A stretch of DNA of 64,000 nt from Plazaster borealis (lineage: Eukaryota > Echinodermata > Asteroidea > Forcipulatida > Labidiasteridae): NCBI GenBank assembly GCA_021014325.1, contig CM037472.1, forward strand, positions 21,251,063 to 21,315,062, written 5' to 3'. The position numbers and the translations under genes are program-made. Position 1 is the first letter of the stretch, and the number at the start of each line of letters is the position of its first letter. This document shows positions 43,960-62,117 of this stretch, piece after piece. Under the pieces are notes generated by a model, which saw nothing but the letters and a program-made list of their open reading frames with translations, was not told the DNA's origin and searched no databases.

Positions 43960-44152
43960 CCTGGCCGGAGTGGCCTCCGATCAAGCCACGATCTAATAAT
44001 CCCTGGCACTTACGAAAGGGCAGGGTCGGTCCTTCTCAGTGGCTGGTCCCTGATGCTGGAACTCTCTACCAAATCACATTCGCAACATCAACTCACTCCA
44101 GACTTTCAAGTCTAAGTTAAAAGCTCATCTGTTCTCTACTCGCCCATAAATT
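43960..44152 (+). pseudogene. Decayed C-terminal end of a non-LTR reverse transcriptase
   Basis: Across frames the reading is SFSVAGP, a TGA and a one-base shift, then WNSLPNHIRNINSLQTFK and a KLKAHLFS ending before TAA. This is the classic tail of L2/CR1/Jockey-type ORF2 proteins (SFSVAGPxLWNSLP ... FKxxLKxHLF). Stops and frameshifts show it is dead. It is only about 190 bases long and 5'-truncated. Confidence 0.8.
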
Positions 44153-44814
44153 GACCATTTTGTAGCATTCTTTAGCAGCGCATTGTATCATTGGAAAATG
44201 TACTTTATAAGTCTTACTTATTATTATTGATAATATTATTATTAAGCAGCTCTTTGCCATGCTGTCTGTGTAGCTACAGTGCATGGTGAAACCTTCCACT
44301 GGTGTTATATGAAGCTGGTTGATTTTAATAGCTTTGTGGCCAGCAATCAGATAACGGATGTTTGCACATTGGGTATAACCACTAACAGCCTTTCTATGTT
44401 ATTTTTTAGCAATGCGATATGATTATTAATTTGGGGTAATAATTACTGTCTATAAACAAGAGTGAAGCAATTCTGTGTTAACTTGCTTGATTATTTGCCA
44501 TATCATGAAAATTATGTTAAATTTTTGAAGGGGTTTCTAGTTTTTATTTTAGTAAAAGAAGTTGAAGAGGAATTTTTTCATGGTGTCTTTTTCATTACTG
44601 GATATGACTTTTGTATTCAGTGGATTCCAAAATGTTGTGTCAAAAATAAAACCTAGCCAAAAGGATAAGAAAAGTCTAAGTATTCCACTCACTACATGTG
44701 ATCCTTTTCCTTACAGAGAAACCAAGAACTTAACCTACATGTAGGATATCAGCTATAGTTTGTGAAAAATTGATAGTTGAAAAACAGGTCAAAATCTAAG
44801 AAAAAAAGCTGAAA

Positions 44815-45385
44815 TTAGATAAAATCATAAGGGGCAAGCCTTGCATTTCTGTCAAAATTGGGCTGAAATTGGATTAAATCACGCAAGCCTTGCATGTTTG
44901 TCGAAGAATAGGCTGAAATCTGTTAAAATCGCAAGGGGTAAGCCTTGCATTTCTGTCAAAATTGGGCTGAAATTGGATAAAATCACGCAAGCCTTGCATG
45001 TGTGCGAAGAACAGGCTGAAATCTGTTAAAATCGCAAGGGGTAAGCATGGCATTTCTGTCAAAATTGGGCTGAAATTGAATAAAGTCACAAGGGGTAAGC
45101 CTTGCATGTTTGTTGAAAATAGGCTGAAATTGGATAAAATCACAAGGGCCTTGCATTGTTGTCGAAAATAGGCTGAAATCAGAAATCAAAAATGGGCTGA
45201 AATTTGATAAAATCTCATGGGGTAAGCCTTGCACCTTTAACCAAAATGGGCTGAAATTGGGTAAAATCTCAACGGGTAAGCCTTGCATTTCTGTCAAAAT
45301 TGGGTTGAAATTTGATAAAGTCACAATGGGTAAATCAAAATTGGCTGAAATTGGATAAAATCACAAGGGGTAAGTCTTGTATCCG
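44815..45385 (+). repeat. Minisatellite, unit about 53 bases
   Basis: About ten units, each with AAATTGGGCTGAAATTGGAT, AAAATCACAAGGGGTAAG and CCTTGCATTTCTGTC; some units lack the middle or swap GCTGAAATCTGTTAAAATCG. Long open frames on minus are by-products of the repeat. Confidence 0.9.
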
Positions 45386-46329
45386 AGAGGTCGGGTTGCA
45401 ACAGGTATCTGTGTTTGTCCTGTGGGGAGCTTTGTAAAATCTACAATGACCTTAAATAAAGTACAAAGCTGAAGTAAAACAGGTTGAGTTTGTGAAACTT
45501 CAAATAAATCAGTGCTTTACAACCTAAACATGAAGAAGAACAACACAGGATACAATGTTATTGCCTTTAAAAAGTGTCTCTATTTCTCTTGCATATGATT
45601 TTAGACCGAATGACTATACCCAGATCATAAGTCTTCTGAAACTACTTGATATTTTGAAGAAATAGCTGACATTCGTTTGAAACTCAACGCTACATTATGT
45701 GCAGACTGTCCTTCCATGTACATATGTTGATTCAATCATAGCATGTTCATTCTGTACACATAAATGTACATGTACAGAGAACGAATTCGTCCAGCAATTT
45801 TGCATAGCAAAATATTTAGACTGAACTTGTTTTGTACACTGTGAATGCTTATATTGAGTAGTAAATTGGTGATTTTTTAGTAGTTTGTGTAGCATTTTGC
45901 TACGCTACATAAGAAAAATCGTTCACTGTGTATCAGTCAAGATTAGTTTTAAATGGGCTTGAATCAACACATTCTCCTAAGATAACTTTAACAGTGTAAA
46001 AAAAACTTCATTGCAATTCTCGTAAAAACCAGTCTTAAGACAAAGCCCAATAGTTAAATACAACATTTCTTCAATTTTGAATAACATGATTTTGCTACAG
46101 CTCACTGAACAATATACACATAAAAAATGATTGACACGAGAAGGCACACACAAATATGCTCCAAAATACCTTCAAAAAGGCATGATTATTTGTGGCGTGG
46201 ATATAAGGGGGGATGTCACAAGCAAAATGCATAGAGCAAGGAAACTGTGCCCATCTTACTTTAGGCACTGTTTTCCCCAGGCCCTAAAAGCAAGAGAGAT
46301 GGGTTTTGAGGCATTGCATGGTGAGGTAT

Positions 46330-46550
46330 CATTGATATTCAGTTTGCGATAACACCATGTGTACAACTACTTTGCTGTGTAAGATTTGTTCTTGAGAACT
46401 TGTCTTGCTATTTATTCTACTGCCGCAGAGTAGATTTAGAATTCGGGACACTACTTAGTTCTGAAAACTGTCTTGCTCACAACCTGGCAGGTAGGAATTC
46501 GGCTGGGACTACTTTTTTCGCTTAGTGGATCGAGGGGACTCGTTATTAAC
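46330..46550. repeat. Repeat sharing blocks with 7462-7590 and 20305-20945
   Basis: CAGTTTGCGATAACACCATG, CTTGCTATTTATTCTACTGCCGC (broken here) and GCAGAGTAGATTTAGAATTC match the other two. No ribozyme-like core was found in this copy. Confidence 0.5.
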
Positions 46551-46737
46551 TTCAATGCCATTATTAACTTCACTGTCGCATGTAAAGAGAGCCAACAAAT
46601 CTATTGTTAAAAGACAACTCTGAATGTGCTTACTCTATTTGGAGTTGCCCTTGCATTTAAAGTTACCCTGAATCTCTCCTTGATAAGCCTTTGGTACTCA
46701 GACATACTAGTGCAACTAAAGGAGACTGCCACCAACC

Positions 46738-46922
46738 TGGGCCCGATTTCAAAGAGCTGCTCAAGCACAAAAGTAGCTAAGCACAAACAAATTTTGCTGA
46801 CCAGAATAAGGTAACCAGCCTAAATACCATTTTCCTATGTTACCATCTGTGACTGGTACCTTGCTCATTTTTGCTTAGCAGCAAATGGTTAAGCAATATT
46901 TTCATTTACGAAATTGGGCCCT
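46738..46922. mobile_element. CATAGAGCTGCTTAAGCA-family MITE
   Basis: GGGCCCGATTTCAAAGAGCT, AAGCACAAACAAATTTTGC, GTGACTGGTACCTTGCTC and TTACGAAATTGGGCCC in the family order. Confidence 0.8.
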
Positions 46923-47173
46923 GCCTGAGATTAATTACCTATTTATGATATACAAGCACTTGCTGTCGGCAACCAAGATATAATAGATTACATCACAAAT
47001 GTTTAGATCCCATTATATATCATAATAGTGTTCATTTGTTTAATTTAATATAAACATGATTTGGTCCTTGGTTTACATTTTATCAAGAGTGCAGATTTTG
47101 CAAATATACAAAACTAGTGAGGTATTCTAGTTACATTTATGGTTGAATACATGTTTTCAATACTATGAATTGT

Positions 47174-47359
47174 CAGTGGCGTAACCAGACATTTTCATTG
47201 GGGGAGGGGGGGGGCTTGGGGGGGGGACGACAACGACATAATTTTGGGGGCTACTTAATGTATCAAGCCATTCATTTGTGCATTTTTAAAATCTCATGAG
47301 GGGGTAGGGCCCAAGGGTTCTGAGCGCTCCAGCCCCCTGCCCCCTCGGTTACGTCACTG
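47174..47359. mobile_element. hAT-like MITE, second copy
   Basis: CAGTGGCGTAACC at the left and GGTTACGTCACTG at the right. Flanks TGAATTGT and AAAATTGT agree at six of eight positions, fitting an old 8-base duplication. The interior has long G runs and the CATTCATTTGTGC block found inverted in the 34769 copy. Confidence 0.8.
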
Positions 47360-49434
47360 AAAATTGTACACAAAATTGTCCAACTACAACTACTAAACCT
47401 CTACAATATTTCAGGTACATGATCCAAAGAATTTGTTACTGGCAGTAATCTTAAAAATACATAGATTATTTATAAAATGAATGCAACAAGAAACCATTTA
47501 AAAGGAGTTAACTACCAGAATAAGGTTAATACATTATTGTAACTTTGTCAAATTTGCATGTGTTCTTTAAATATAATGCATATTCATGTTACCTGATGAT
47601 TATTCACAACAAGGGCAAATTGCTCACTAACATATGACTGTTTGTAACCAATAGACTATGCAAGTCTCATGTGTATTCAAACATTTTTGGGAACCTCAAG
47701 TTCCCACTGTATACTGCTTCAACCCTCCCCATCAAAGTTCAACGATTCTGTTGGGCTGAGGACTGCACTAGTCAACTGATTATGCTTTACATTGGCTCGG
47801 GCATACCACCATAATTAGAGTCGAACTGTCAGGGTGATGAGTTACCATACGGGGCTGGACTTGTTAGAGTGAGGAAGGATCCTAGTAAATCAGTCAATGA
47901 AGTTAGGAAGGAGGAAACGATATTGTGCATTTTAACATTCAAATACACAAAATACTTGAACAGTCTATTCAGTGCTCAATGAGTTTATCCACACTGTTTG
48001 TTACTGGAACAAATCTGTGATTGGTCCATAAATTCCCTGGTATGGTACAGGCAAACAATAACTTTACCGGTAGTAGCCACTGGCGTCTTTAAAGAACGTA
48101 TCACAAGCTAGTTATATGCACTGGAAAACATTTGACTCATATTTCTTCGGCTCTTGTGCAGCCTTTTCACATTGACTTACGACAACTATTTTTTTTCTTC
48201 ACAGTAGTAATGCAGGAAATAAAACGTTGCGAGGCTCAAATACCTTCCACAATATTTTGTTATATAAATGTTTAGATTTTTAAAAGTGTTATAGTGTAAC
48301 AAATCAACTTTTTATTCAGTATGCTCCAATCTTCAGAAAAGGTTACAAATAAATCAAAACACACTGATTATAACTTTGAATTGTCAAACCACCAGACCCC
48401 ATTGTCATGGCTCTGCTTTCTGCGGAATTCTGCGCTTACAATACAGCCCATAGAATCACACGCTTTACAGGTTGCCGTAAGCACAGAATTCTTGGATAAG
48501 AAGTGCCATGGAATTATGCCCAGCTCTTGTCAGAGCCAATGTGACTCTTAAGAGCATTTTGCATTCAATTGTTAAAACACAAACCTGAATATTTAAGCTT
48601 TGAAAATACATCTTTAAGCTTTGAAAACAGTAAAGCTGTCCTCATATACTATGCTATGAGGTGACTACTTTCCCTGCAGCATTTCAGTGCATTACATAAA
48701 AGAATGTAAATGGTTAATATTCCTCCTTATACAATTTTTTTTTAAATGAGTTCTGCTTGACAAACAATTATACACATAAAGTGTTGTGAATTTTATACTG
48801 AGTAGAAGGTAGACGACTTAAGTTTTACTTAGTCATTTCTGCAACTAAGTGTCTGCAATTACATGTACCCTGTCCTTAATTTCAGACTTGGGTCAGTGTT
48901 GGTGTCAATACCACGATGTCTAAGATGTAGACATGGAGGGGCCAAGATCGAGACTATGTCGTTTGTCCCAAATGTCATGACTTAGTTTAAAAGGTTCCCT
49001 TCACACGATGATCTTGACTAAGATTTTGTTGTAGGTACAGACCTCCGACTAAATTTAGCAATGTTTGAGAAGATTTTACTAGGGTCTCTGGACAGTCCAA
49101 ACATTGTTGACCTTCCAAACGAAGTACAATTTCTTAAACTTTACAACCATGCTAAAATAAAGCAAGGGACCCCTGCTAAATTGTTCTCGCGTGAAAAGGG
49201 CTTAAATTCAAAATAAACTCAGGGAGGACAAATCTGTGTTCTGGGGTTCAAATATCAACATCTGTCAACCATCAAGCAATTTATATATCTGGTTGATATC
49301 ATAAATATCTTTGAGATGAACTTTATTTGAGAGGTAGGGTGGTGACATTATGGAGTAGTGTGAATTAATGTAGTGTTAAATAGATCTTTGTTCTGAGACC
49401 TCAACAACTGGTCTTGAGATCTACATCACTGAAT

Positions 49435-49630
49435 CTCAGTGTTTGAGTCCAGACCTCAAAGACCGAGACTCAGACCCAGACCCAGACCTGAGATTAAGAC
49501 CTTACTGTCCACGACGAGACCTAAAGAGTCCGAGACTGAGACCAAGACCTCATTGTCTGAGACCAAGGGGGAGGGAGACCTTACAGTCCGGTACCGAGAC
49601 CTCAGTCTAGACCTCCAACACGGAACTGCT
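49435..49630 (+). repeat. GAGACC/CCGAGACC low-complexity tract
   Basis: Imperfect hexamers of GAGACC, CAGACC and CCGAGA. It directly precedes an M1 MITE, exactly as at 53620-53760. Confidence 0.75.
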
Positions 49631-49633
49631 GAA

Positions 49634-50005
49634 TTAAAGGCACTGAACACGTTTGGAAATTGTCAAAGACCAGTGTTCTCACTTGGTGTATCCCAACATA
49701 TGCATAAAATAACAAGCCTGTGAAAATCTGGGCTCAATTGGTCATCGAAGTGGCAAGAAAATGATGAAAGAAAAAACACCCTTGTTGTACAAATTTGTGT
49801 GCTTTCAGATTAGGAATAAAAACTTGCAAGAAGTTTTTATTATTTTAGTGAGAAATTACCTCTTTCTCAAAAACTACGTTACTTCAGAGGGAGTCGTTTC
49901 CTACAATGTTTTATACTATCAACAGCTCTCCGTTGCTTGTTACCAAGTAAGCTTTTATGCTAATATTTGTTTTGAGTCATTACCAAACGTGTACGATACC
50001 TTTAA
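49634..50005. mobile_element. TTAA-flanked MITE, family M1, full copy
   Basis: TTAAAGGCACTGAACACGTTTG at the left; CGTGTACGATACC + TTTAA at the right. An internal palindrome AACTTGCAAGAAGTTTTTAT is shared with the other full copies. Open frames inside are repeat-derived. Confidence 0.88.
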
Positions 50006-52040
50006 GTTCTTTCATCAACGGACTTCATTCTTTGTTTTTGACAAATTGCAGTTATTAAGCAGTCATGAAGTTCAACGTAAATCATGGCGTCACCTTCTCA
50101 TTTTTATGACATATGAAACGTCATCAATTGTGAAGAACCCTGTTCTACAAATCTGACATCAAATATAGCATTGTGTGTTTATTTCCGAATAATTACCGAG
50201 CACATTTTTGTACATTTTAATGTATACAAAATGTTTAGAATACACTTGAAGAATGTCTTACCAGAAACAGTTCAAAAAAATGTTTTGTAATGTTCATGAT
50301 TCTCTGGTAGATGAATTGAATAAAACAAATTTACTATACAGATCATGAGATGGTAATAGACTAAAGACATAAATTGTTTAACAATGTGGATATATACATC
50401 CTGTTTGTACTACCATGATTATACATCTGTAAATACTGGCACACACGAACCGTGTGAAATAACATCTCTTCACAATTTGATTGCATTTTGAGAATGCTTT
50501 AGAATGTATACACAATGCTGAGATATTGTTAGTTATCACACAAAGAGGCCGAAGGCCGAGTTGGATATGGGACGCAGACCCACTATATTTTTCCCTATTC
50601 CACTAGCTCGCATGTGATCACGAATTTATCTTGAAGCAAACTTGACTTGCAGCTTAAAATAGCACAATGTGCAGAATTAGAACAACAGTTTGTGATATGG
50701 GCCCCGCAATATATATTATTTTACTATATCAAACTCTTGTTGTAATATGGATCGACCCATCAGAATTTAGGATTCAAGTCTGCTTGAACAAAATAATTAT
50801 TGTTACGCAAAATCTCGAACACACTTTCTATAAATAGTTCAAATTTTGCACATGATTGTGAAAAAGCCTCTTCTTACTTTGACTGGATTCAAATTTAAAA
50901 AGTAGAATTGCTTAGTGTTGATGAGTAAGAAAACTAGCATATTTGCGCATAAATTGCTTTAATTTGATTGCTTTTTGATTCATACATTTACAAGCATGTT
51001 GACACCTGAAAGCCAGCAAAACTTAGAGAAAATATTGTCAATATTTAACACACACCCATACCTTCAACGGTAACACATCACAATCTGAAATGAATGCGAC
51101 ACATGAACAAAGATGTCCGTCAGAAAACTTCAGTCAAATGTCCACTATTTACCCCCTCCAAAATCTGTTCTAAAAAGGAATTAATCTATGTCCATTTGAG
51201 TTCTGTTGATCCCTTTTTTAGGAATACTTTCTGACATACAATTTAATACCTTCAAAGGCAAATGTCAACTCATGTTATTATTCTATTCCACAGCTTTCAA
51301 CTCACCCATCAGAATTTGATTTAAATGCTTCAAATTGATTGCTTCCATATGTTATAAAAATCGTTTACATTGTTCCAATAAAACACCATAAAAATAGCAT
51401 GTCTCTAATTATTTCATTTATATCACATGATTATACTTGATTCTTACAAAAGTACGAGTGAATTTGACCAAATGTACTATGTCTGCCATCTTGAGTATAT
51501 TTGTTCTTCAAATGCACAGACAAAACTTGTACAAAGAAATTTGGCCCCTAAAATTGGCACATCAGCATGCTCACTCTTTTTTGCATATCTTTTCCGCCCA
51601 CATCATACTTTGCACATTCAATATATCAATGACATTTTCTGAGTTCATAATTTATACATACATAATCCAAATGTAATCTAAAAATTATCACATGACACCT
51701 GAGGTTAGATATCAAAATGCAATTGCTATAGCTTGACAAATAACAAAAAAACAAAAAAACAAGCTTGTTGGATAAGCCATAAAATAACCCATTACCTTGA
51801 TGTTGAGCAAGTTTGCCTGCAAACCATAATGGCTACTAATGCTTGAACTTGATTCCTGGCAAGAAGATGGTGGTTTGACAAGTCTAGTCAACTAGCTGTT
51901 GCCACACCGTGACTCGAACCAACTGGCCACGCTGGACTTTGAAACTGTAGAAAAGAACGGCAGGAAAACTATGGCGCATTGGTTAGTAGTGATCGAACTC
52001 ACCATCGGTTGGCAGACCAACTTGCTCCAAGATGACCTGC

Positions 52041-58266
<6,226 letters not shown>

Positions 58267-58419
58267 AAAAGTTTCAATTCATTCCATATTTCTTCATACA
58301 GTACATGTGTTGCAAGTAAAACAATCATTTTCTTTAAACTGAGATCATGGACAAGGGAAAAACATAAAGACCATTTCTGGACGGTCAGTCGGACGGCAGA
58401 CTATTTACCCTGATATTCA

Positions 58420-58780
58420 ATTGTGTAGCATGCACAGGCATGCACCTACAAACCTACGCTTTGTTTCCCCCATGTGCAAAGTGGGGCAGAAGGTACTGGA
58501 ATTTATGCTCGTAATCTCTCTTTTCGGGGGGAAGGGATTATTGTGTAATCTCCGATTCCAGACCTTTGTCCTTTTGAAACAAACGTGGCTTGCAAGAATG
58601 GACAGGCTGCCACCACTCTTCATCATTGTATTTGGATCAATGGGGGGCAAGTCCAAGTCCGAGATTCCAGCATACCATGGCAGATTATCTGCAGTGGCTC
58701 ACAGCTGAGGTTTTGCGATTCATGGTGAATACATACTCATTCTTAACAGAGAACAACAAATCCCGGCGCTTATTATGAGA
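58420..58780. repeat. Dispersed repeats related to 3676-3920 and 497-800
   Basis: The left half (CTACGCTTTGTTTCCCCCAT, TACTGGAATTTATGCTCG) is related to 3676-3920, and the right half (CAGCTGAGGTTTTGCGATTC) to the reverse complement of 497-800. The two parts may be ends of one larger family. Confidence 0.5.
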
Positions 58781-59769
58781 ACATTTGTTTCTTACTTTCT
58801 TTCCTTTGCCAAGTCAGGGTTTCATTGTGAGATAGATATTTAAATAGGAAAATGATTACTCTGAAAGCACCAAAACACTCTGAAGAATACCACGCAAAGG
58901 CACAATTTTTTTATTACCGACCTGAAGTGTTACGGAATGAAATAATGGCCCAAAGATCATGAGTATCAAACTGGCAGATTCTGGTGCCATATAAATGTCA
59001 AATATTATTATAATTAGGCCTATTAATTCAGCTCCAATCGTTAACAGCCTGTGTGATCAGCTACACTGCGTGTTTTTAAACAGTCGTAATTAATTCCTTT
59101 TAAAAGAAACTACCAGTAACATTTGTGTTTCATTTAAATATTATAAACAAGAAGCTTGAATGATAATTTTTCAAACTGCGTTGTCATAACAACATTGCTT
59201 TAACACCCTTGAACCATGGCCTGACCCGTACTTTTTTAAGAATTTTTATTTCACCTTAAAAAGTTCATGAACAAATAAAAAAAGTGAAAAGCTTTGTCTA
59301 CCCCAAGTTATTGTTATCATTTTTTCCAAAATTGTAAGTGAACTTGTGCTCCAGCTAAAATATAAAATAAAAATATTTTTTAAATAGAATTTGGTCACAT
59401 CGTTGTTGCATCTGAACTCTTTACAAATGATTCTCTTTTGATGAACTTGGCTGATATTACAAAGGGTTAGTGTTTATGCTAAGAGACCTTTGAGAGGGAT
59501 GTCATTCGGAGAGTTTTCAGACCGAATCATGCAGAGAGTTCGGCTCAACACAGCAAAATATTTCCAAAGCGTATCATTCAAAATCACTGAGGAGTGATGA
59601 CAATGCGTGAATTGGTGGGAAAGTTGGGGAAACTTTTCAACCATCACATGGCCACACAGAGGAGAGTTATTTACACACCAGCTGTAAATAGAGCAAAGCA
59701 CTGTGCAGACAGTTTGAATACAATTTTCTGAACTGCATTAGAATTAATCATTCAAGTTTCGATGGATTT

Positions 59770-59960
59770 GCTGAATAGTATCCAGCGTTCTCCCTCAACA
59801 GTGGTCCGCTGGCCAAAGCCAGTTATAACACCCAAGAACAAGTCAAACCTTACTCTAATTGGTCCACCTGGCTAGTTCAGTGTTGAAAAGCATCTTTATT
59901 TCATTTGAAATATTGACAGGTGAAAAAGCTGGCAGACTAGTGAAATGACAAGCTAACTGT
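59770..59960. repeat. Inverted copy of the GCGGACCACTGTTAAG repeat
   Basis: CTCAACAGTGGTCCGCTGGC and GTTGAAAAGCATCTTTATTTC match the reverse complement of 7670-7800. Confidence 0.5.
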
Positions 59961-60973
59961 TCCTGCTGGCTACTCACTAAAAAGGTTAAGGGCAAACCCT
60001 GGTATCCAAAGTGAGAGCTTTGCAGCATTTACAAACTGGAAACAAAGTTGTTTTTAATTCAAATATGAAAATCACCCAGTAAATATGTAGAAGTATTGAG
60101 GGAAATTTAGACAGTAAGCCAATGCTTATAGTCAAGGTTTTAGCCAGGATTTGGTAAAAGGGTGTCCAAATTCGCTGGAAATTTAAAAACAAGGTGTCCA
60201 AATTGTTCACTTACAATACATTTACATGTAAATGACAGATAAAACAGAGTCTCCTAAATACAATCTGCGAAATTAAGGACAATTTTAGGGGTGTACCATT
60301 TTTTTCTTTCTAGGGGGCACGTCTGGCCTATTGAAATTTTTTATAAACAAGATCTTAATCTATGCAATTGACTGGCATGCCCTTTTTCAGTACTCTTGTT
60401 ACAGGGCGTTTACACATTTTTATAGGTAAATCTGCCGTGGAAAATAAAAACAAATACATGGTCCGAATGTAGTTCACAAGACATCAGCTGTGCTGTGTCA
60501 AGAGATTTAACATTAATAACAACATGTGCATATTTTTGCTTGCATAACGCAAACCCTCAATGCGCATGTGTTTCAACATAAATGAAAGTTCTCTGAAAAA
60601 TTAGTTTGTTCCCCAGTCATGCGCAAACCTCCAGGCTTCGTCCTCCAGGCTAATAGTGTGCATGCTATCTCATCAATAGCTCCATGAATGACTATTAAAC
60701 ATGTGCCCAGAAGGCTTCAGGAGATGTGTGCTCAATATGGTGTCGTCTTGAGGGATTGTGTCACTAATTGTGTTTTGTAAACTTACATTATGTCGTCGTG
60801 AATGACACATTTAGTACAGTAGTCGTGGCAGCGCGGTTAGCAATCAATAGTCACGACAATCTGACTAGTCGCACTCGTCCACCAGGCTTAGTGTGCATGC
60901 TAGTCAATAGCTCCATGGATTACTGTCAGAGAACTGTTCTGCCAATCTTTAAATTAGAGCTCATATCAAGTGA

Positions 60974-61200
60974 GCCCATTTTCATAGAGCTGCTTCTAAG
61001 CACAAAACGCAACTGAGCACACAAAAATTTGCTTACCAGAGTGAGCTCTGCTTACCAGAGTGAGCTAAGGTTACCAGCCAAAAGTCCATGCCATATGAAC
61101 TACTTGTGACTGGTTTCCTGCTCATTTTTGCTCAGCAGTCGAAATTTGTCAAGCAGTTCATATTCTGCTTAAGCAGCTCTATGAAAATTGGGTCCAGGGG
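60974..61200. mobile_element. CATAGAGCTGCTTAAGCA-family MITE with internal duplication
   Basis: CCATTTTCATAGAGCTGCTT and GCAGCTCTATGAAAATTGGG are the ends. GCTTACCAGAGTGAGCT is present twice in tandem, so this copy is a little longer than the others. Confidence 0.78.
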
Positions 61201-62117
61201 CCCAGGGCTCGATTTCACAAAGAGCTAAGATTGATCTTCAGTACAACCAAGCAGACAAAATAAACAACAACAAACGTGACTGACATTAGTCGGGTCGATA
61301 CCTATTTCAATTCAACAATATTACATGCAAGTTTCTAGAAAAATATACAATTTGAATGAAAGTTCTCTTCAAACAATGACATGCACTGTCCCTTCAAGCA
61401 ATGATTTGCTGTAGCAATTTTTTTTTATAGCTATGTGTTCAAAATGACCAATTATTGAAAAGTGGCCGAGAAATGCATAGCTTTTGGCAACAAATTTCAG
61501 AGAAAAGAGAATTCTGGACAGACCAACCCCCCAGGTCCGAAGTATGACTGTTGCATTGATCAGCAAGCATCATGCTGTGTATCCTGGTCCATTTGGTTCC
61601 CTTCCAGGCAGAGTCAATCTCCACACACAATCTGTGGTGATAAAATCTGACAGTAATGCTTAATACACGCCCTTGGCCATGGTAGGAAATTGTCTTCTAC
61701 TGTGAAACTTCCAATGTATTTATTCAAAACAAATTGCTGGATTTGCTACTAAGGGCTCTGGTTTCAGGTTGGTTTAATGTTCCAATGGAAAGAGATTGGA
61801 ATTGGCAGACCTTGAACTCGGAACAGCCTTTTTTGTTCCCCTTGAAAAGACACTTCTAGAAGAAAAATTATGATTTCTAACTGGAAGTTAAAGAGGGCAC
61901 AATGGCAAATAAAATAATAATAATAAACCATTCTAATACTACATAGCGCATCAAAATATTTGTAATTGTTTCCCAAAAATGAGAATGAAAACTGGAAGGA
62001 ACTACTTAAACAGGTGAGTTTTCAAAGAGACTTTAACATTTTAAAAACCTTTTCGGTAAAGTAAGATGTTCAACAGTGCTGATATCAGGATTAATGGCCA
62101 AATGACTAGGTACATAC

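Larger units (their letters stand above)
45386..52040. other. Gene-poor spacer between TMX1 and PTGR2
   Basis: Apart from the listed mobile elements I see no exon. Some of the right part could be PTGR2 3' UTR on minus. The largest open frames are transposon or repeat sequence. Confidence 0.45.
58781..62117. other. No gene recognised; candidate location of a PTGR2 first exon
   Basis: I searched the minus strand for a short exon with PTGR2-like MxxxRVVLxSRP and a matching donor phase and did not find one. Near-duplicate blocks occur at about 60630-60700 and 60860-60920 (AGTGTGCATGCTA, CAATAGCTCCATG). Confidence 0.4.

Noticed and set aside
49761..50156. 131-codon open frame
   Set aside because: It is the M1 MITE read through; the same peptide appears from the copies at 8962-9270 and 53855-54091.
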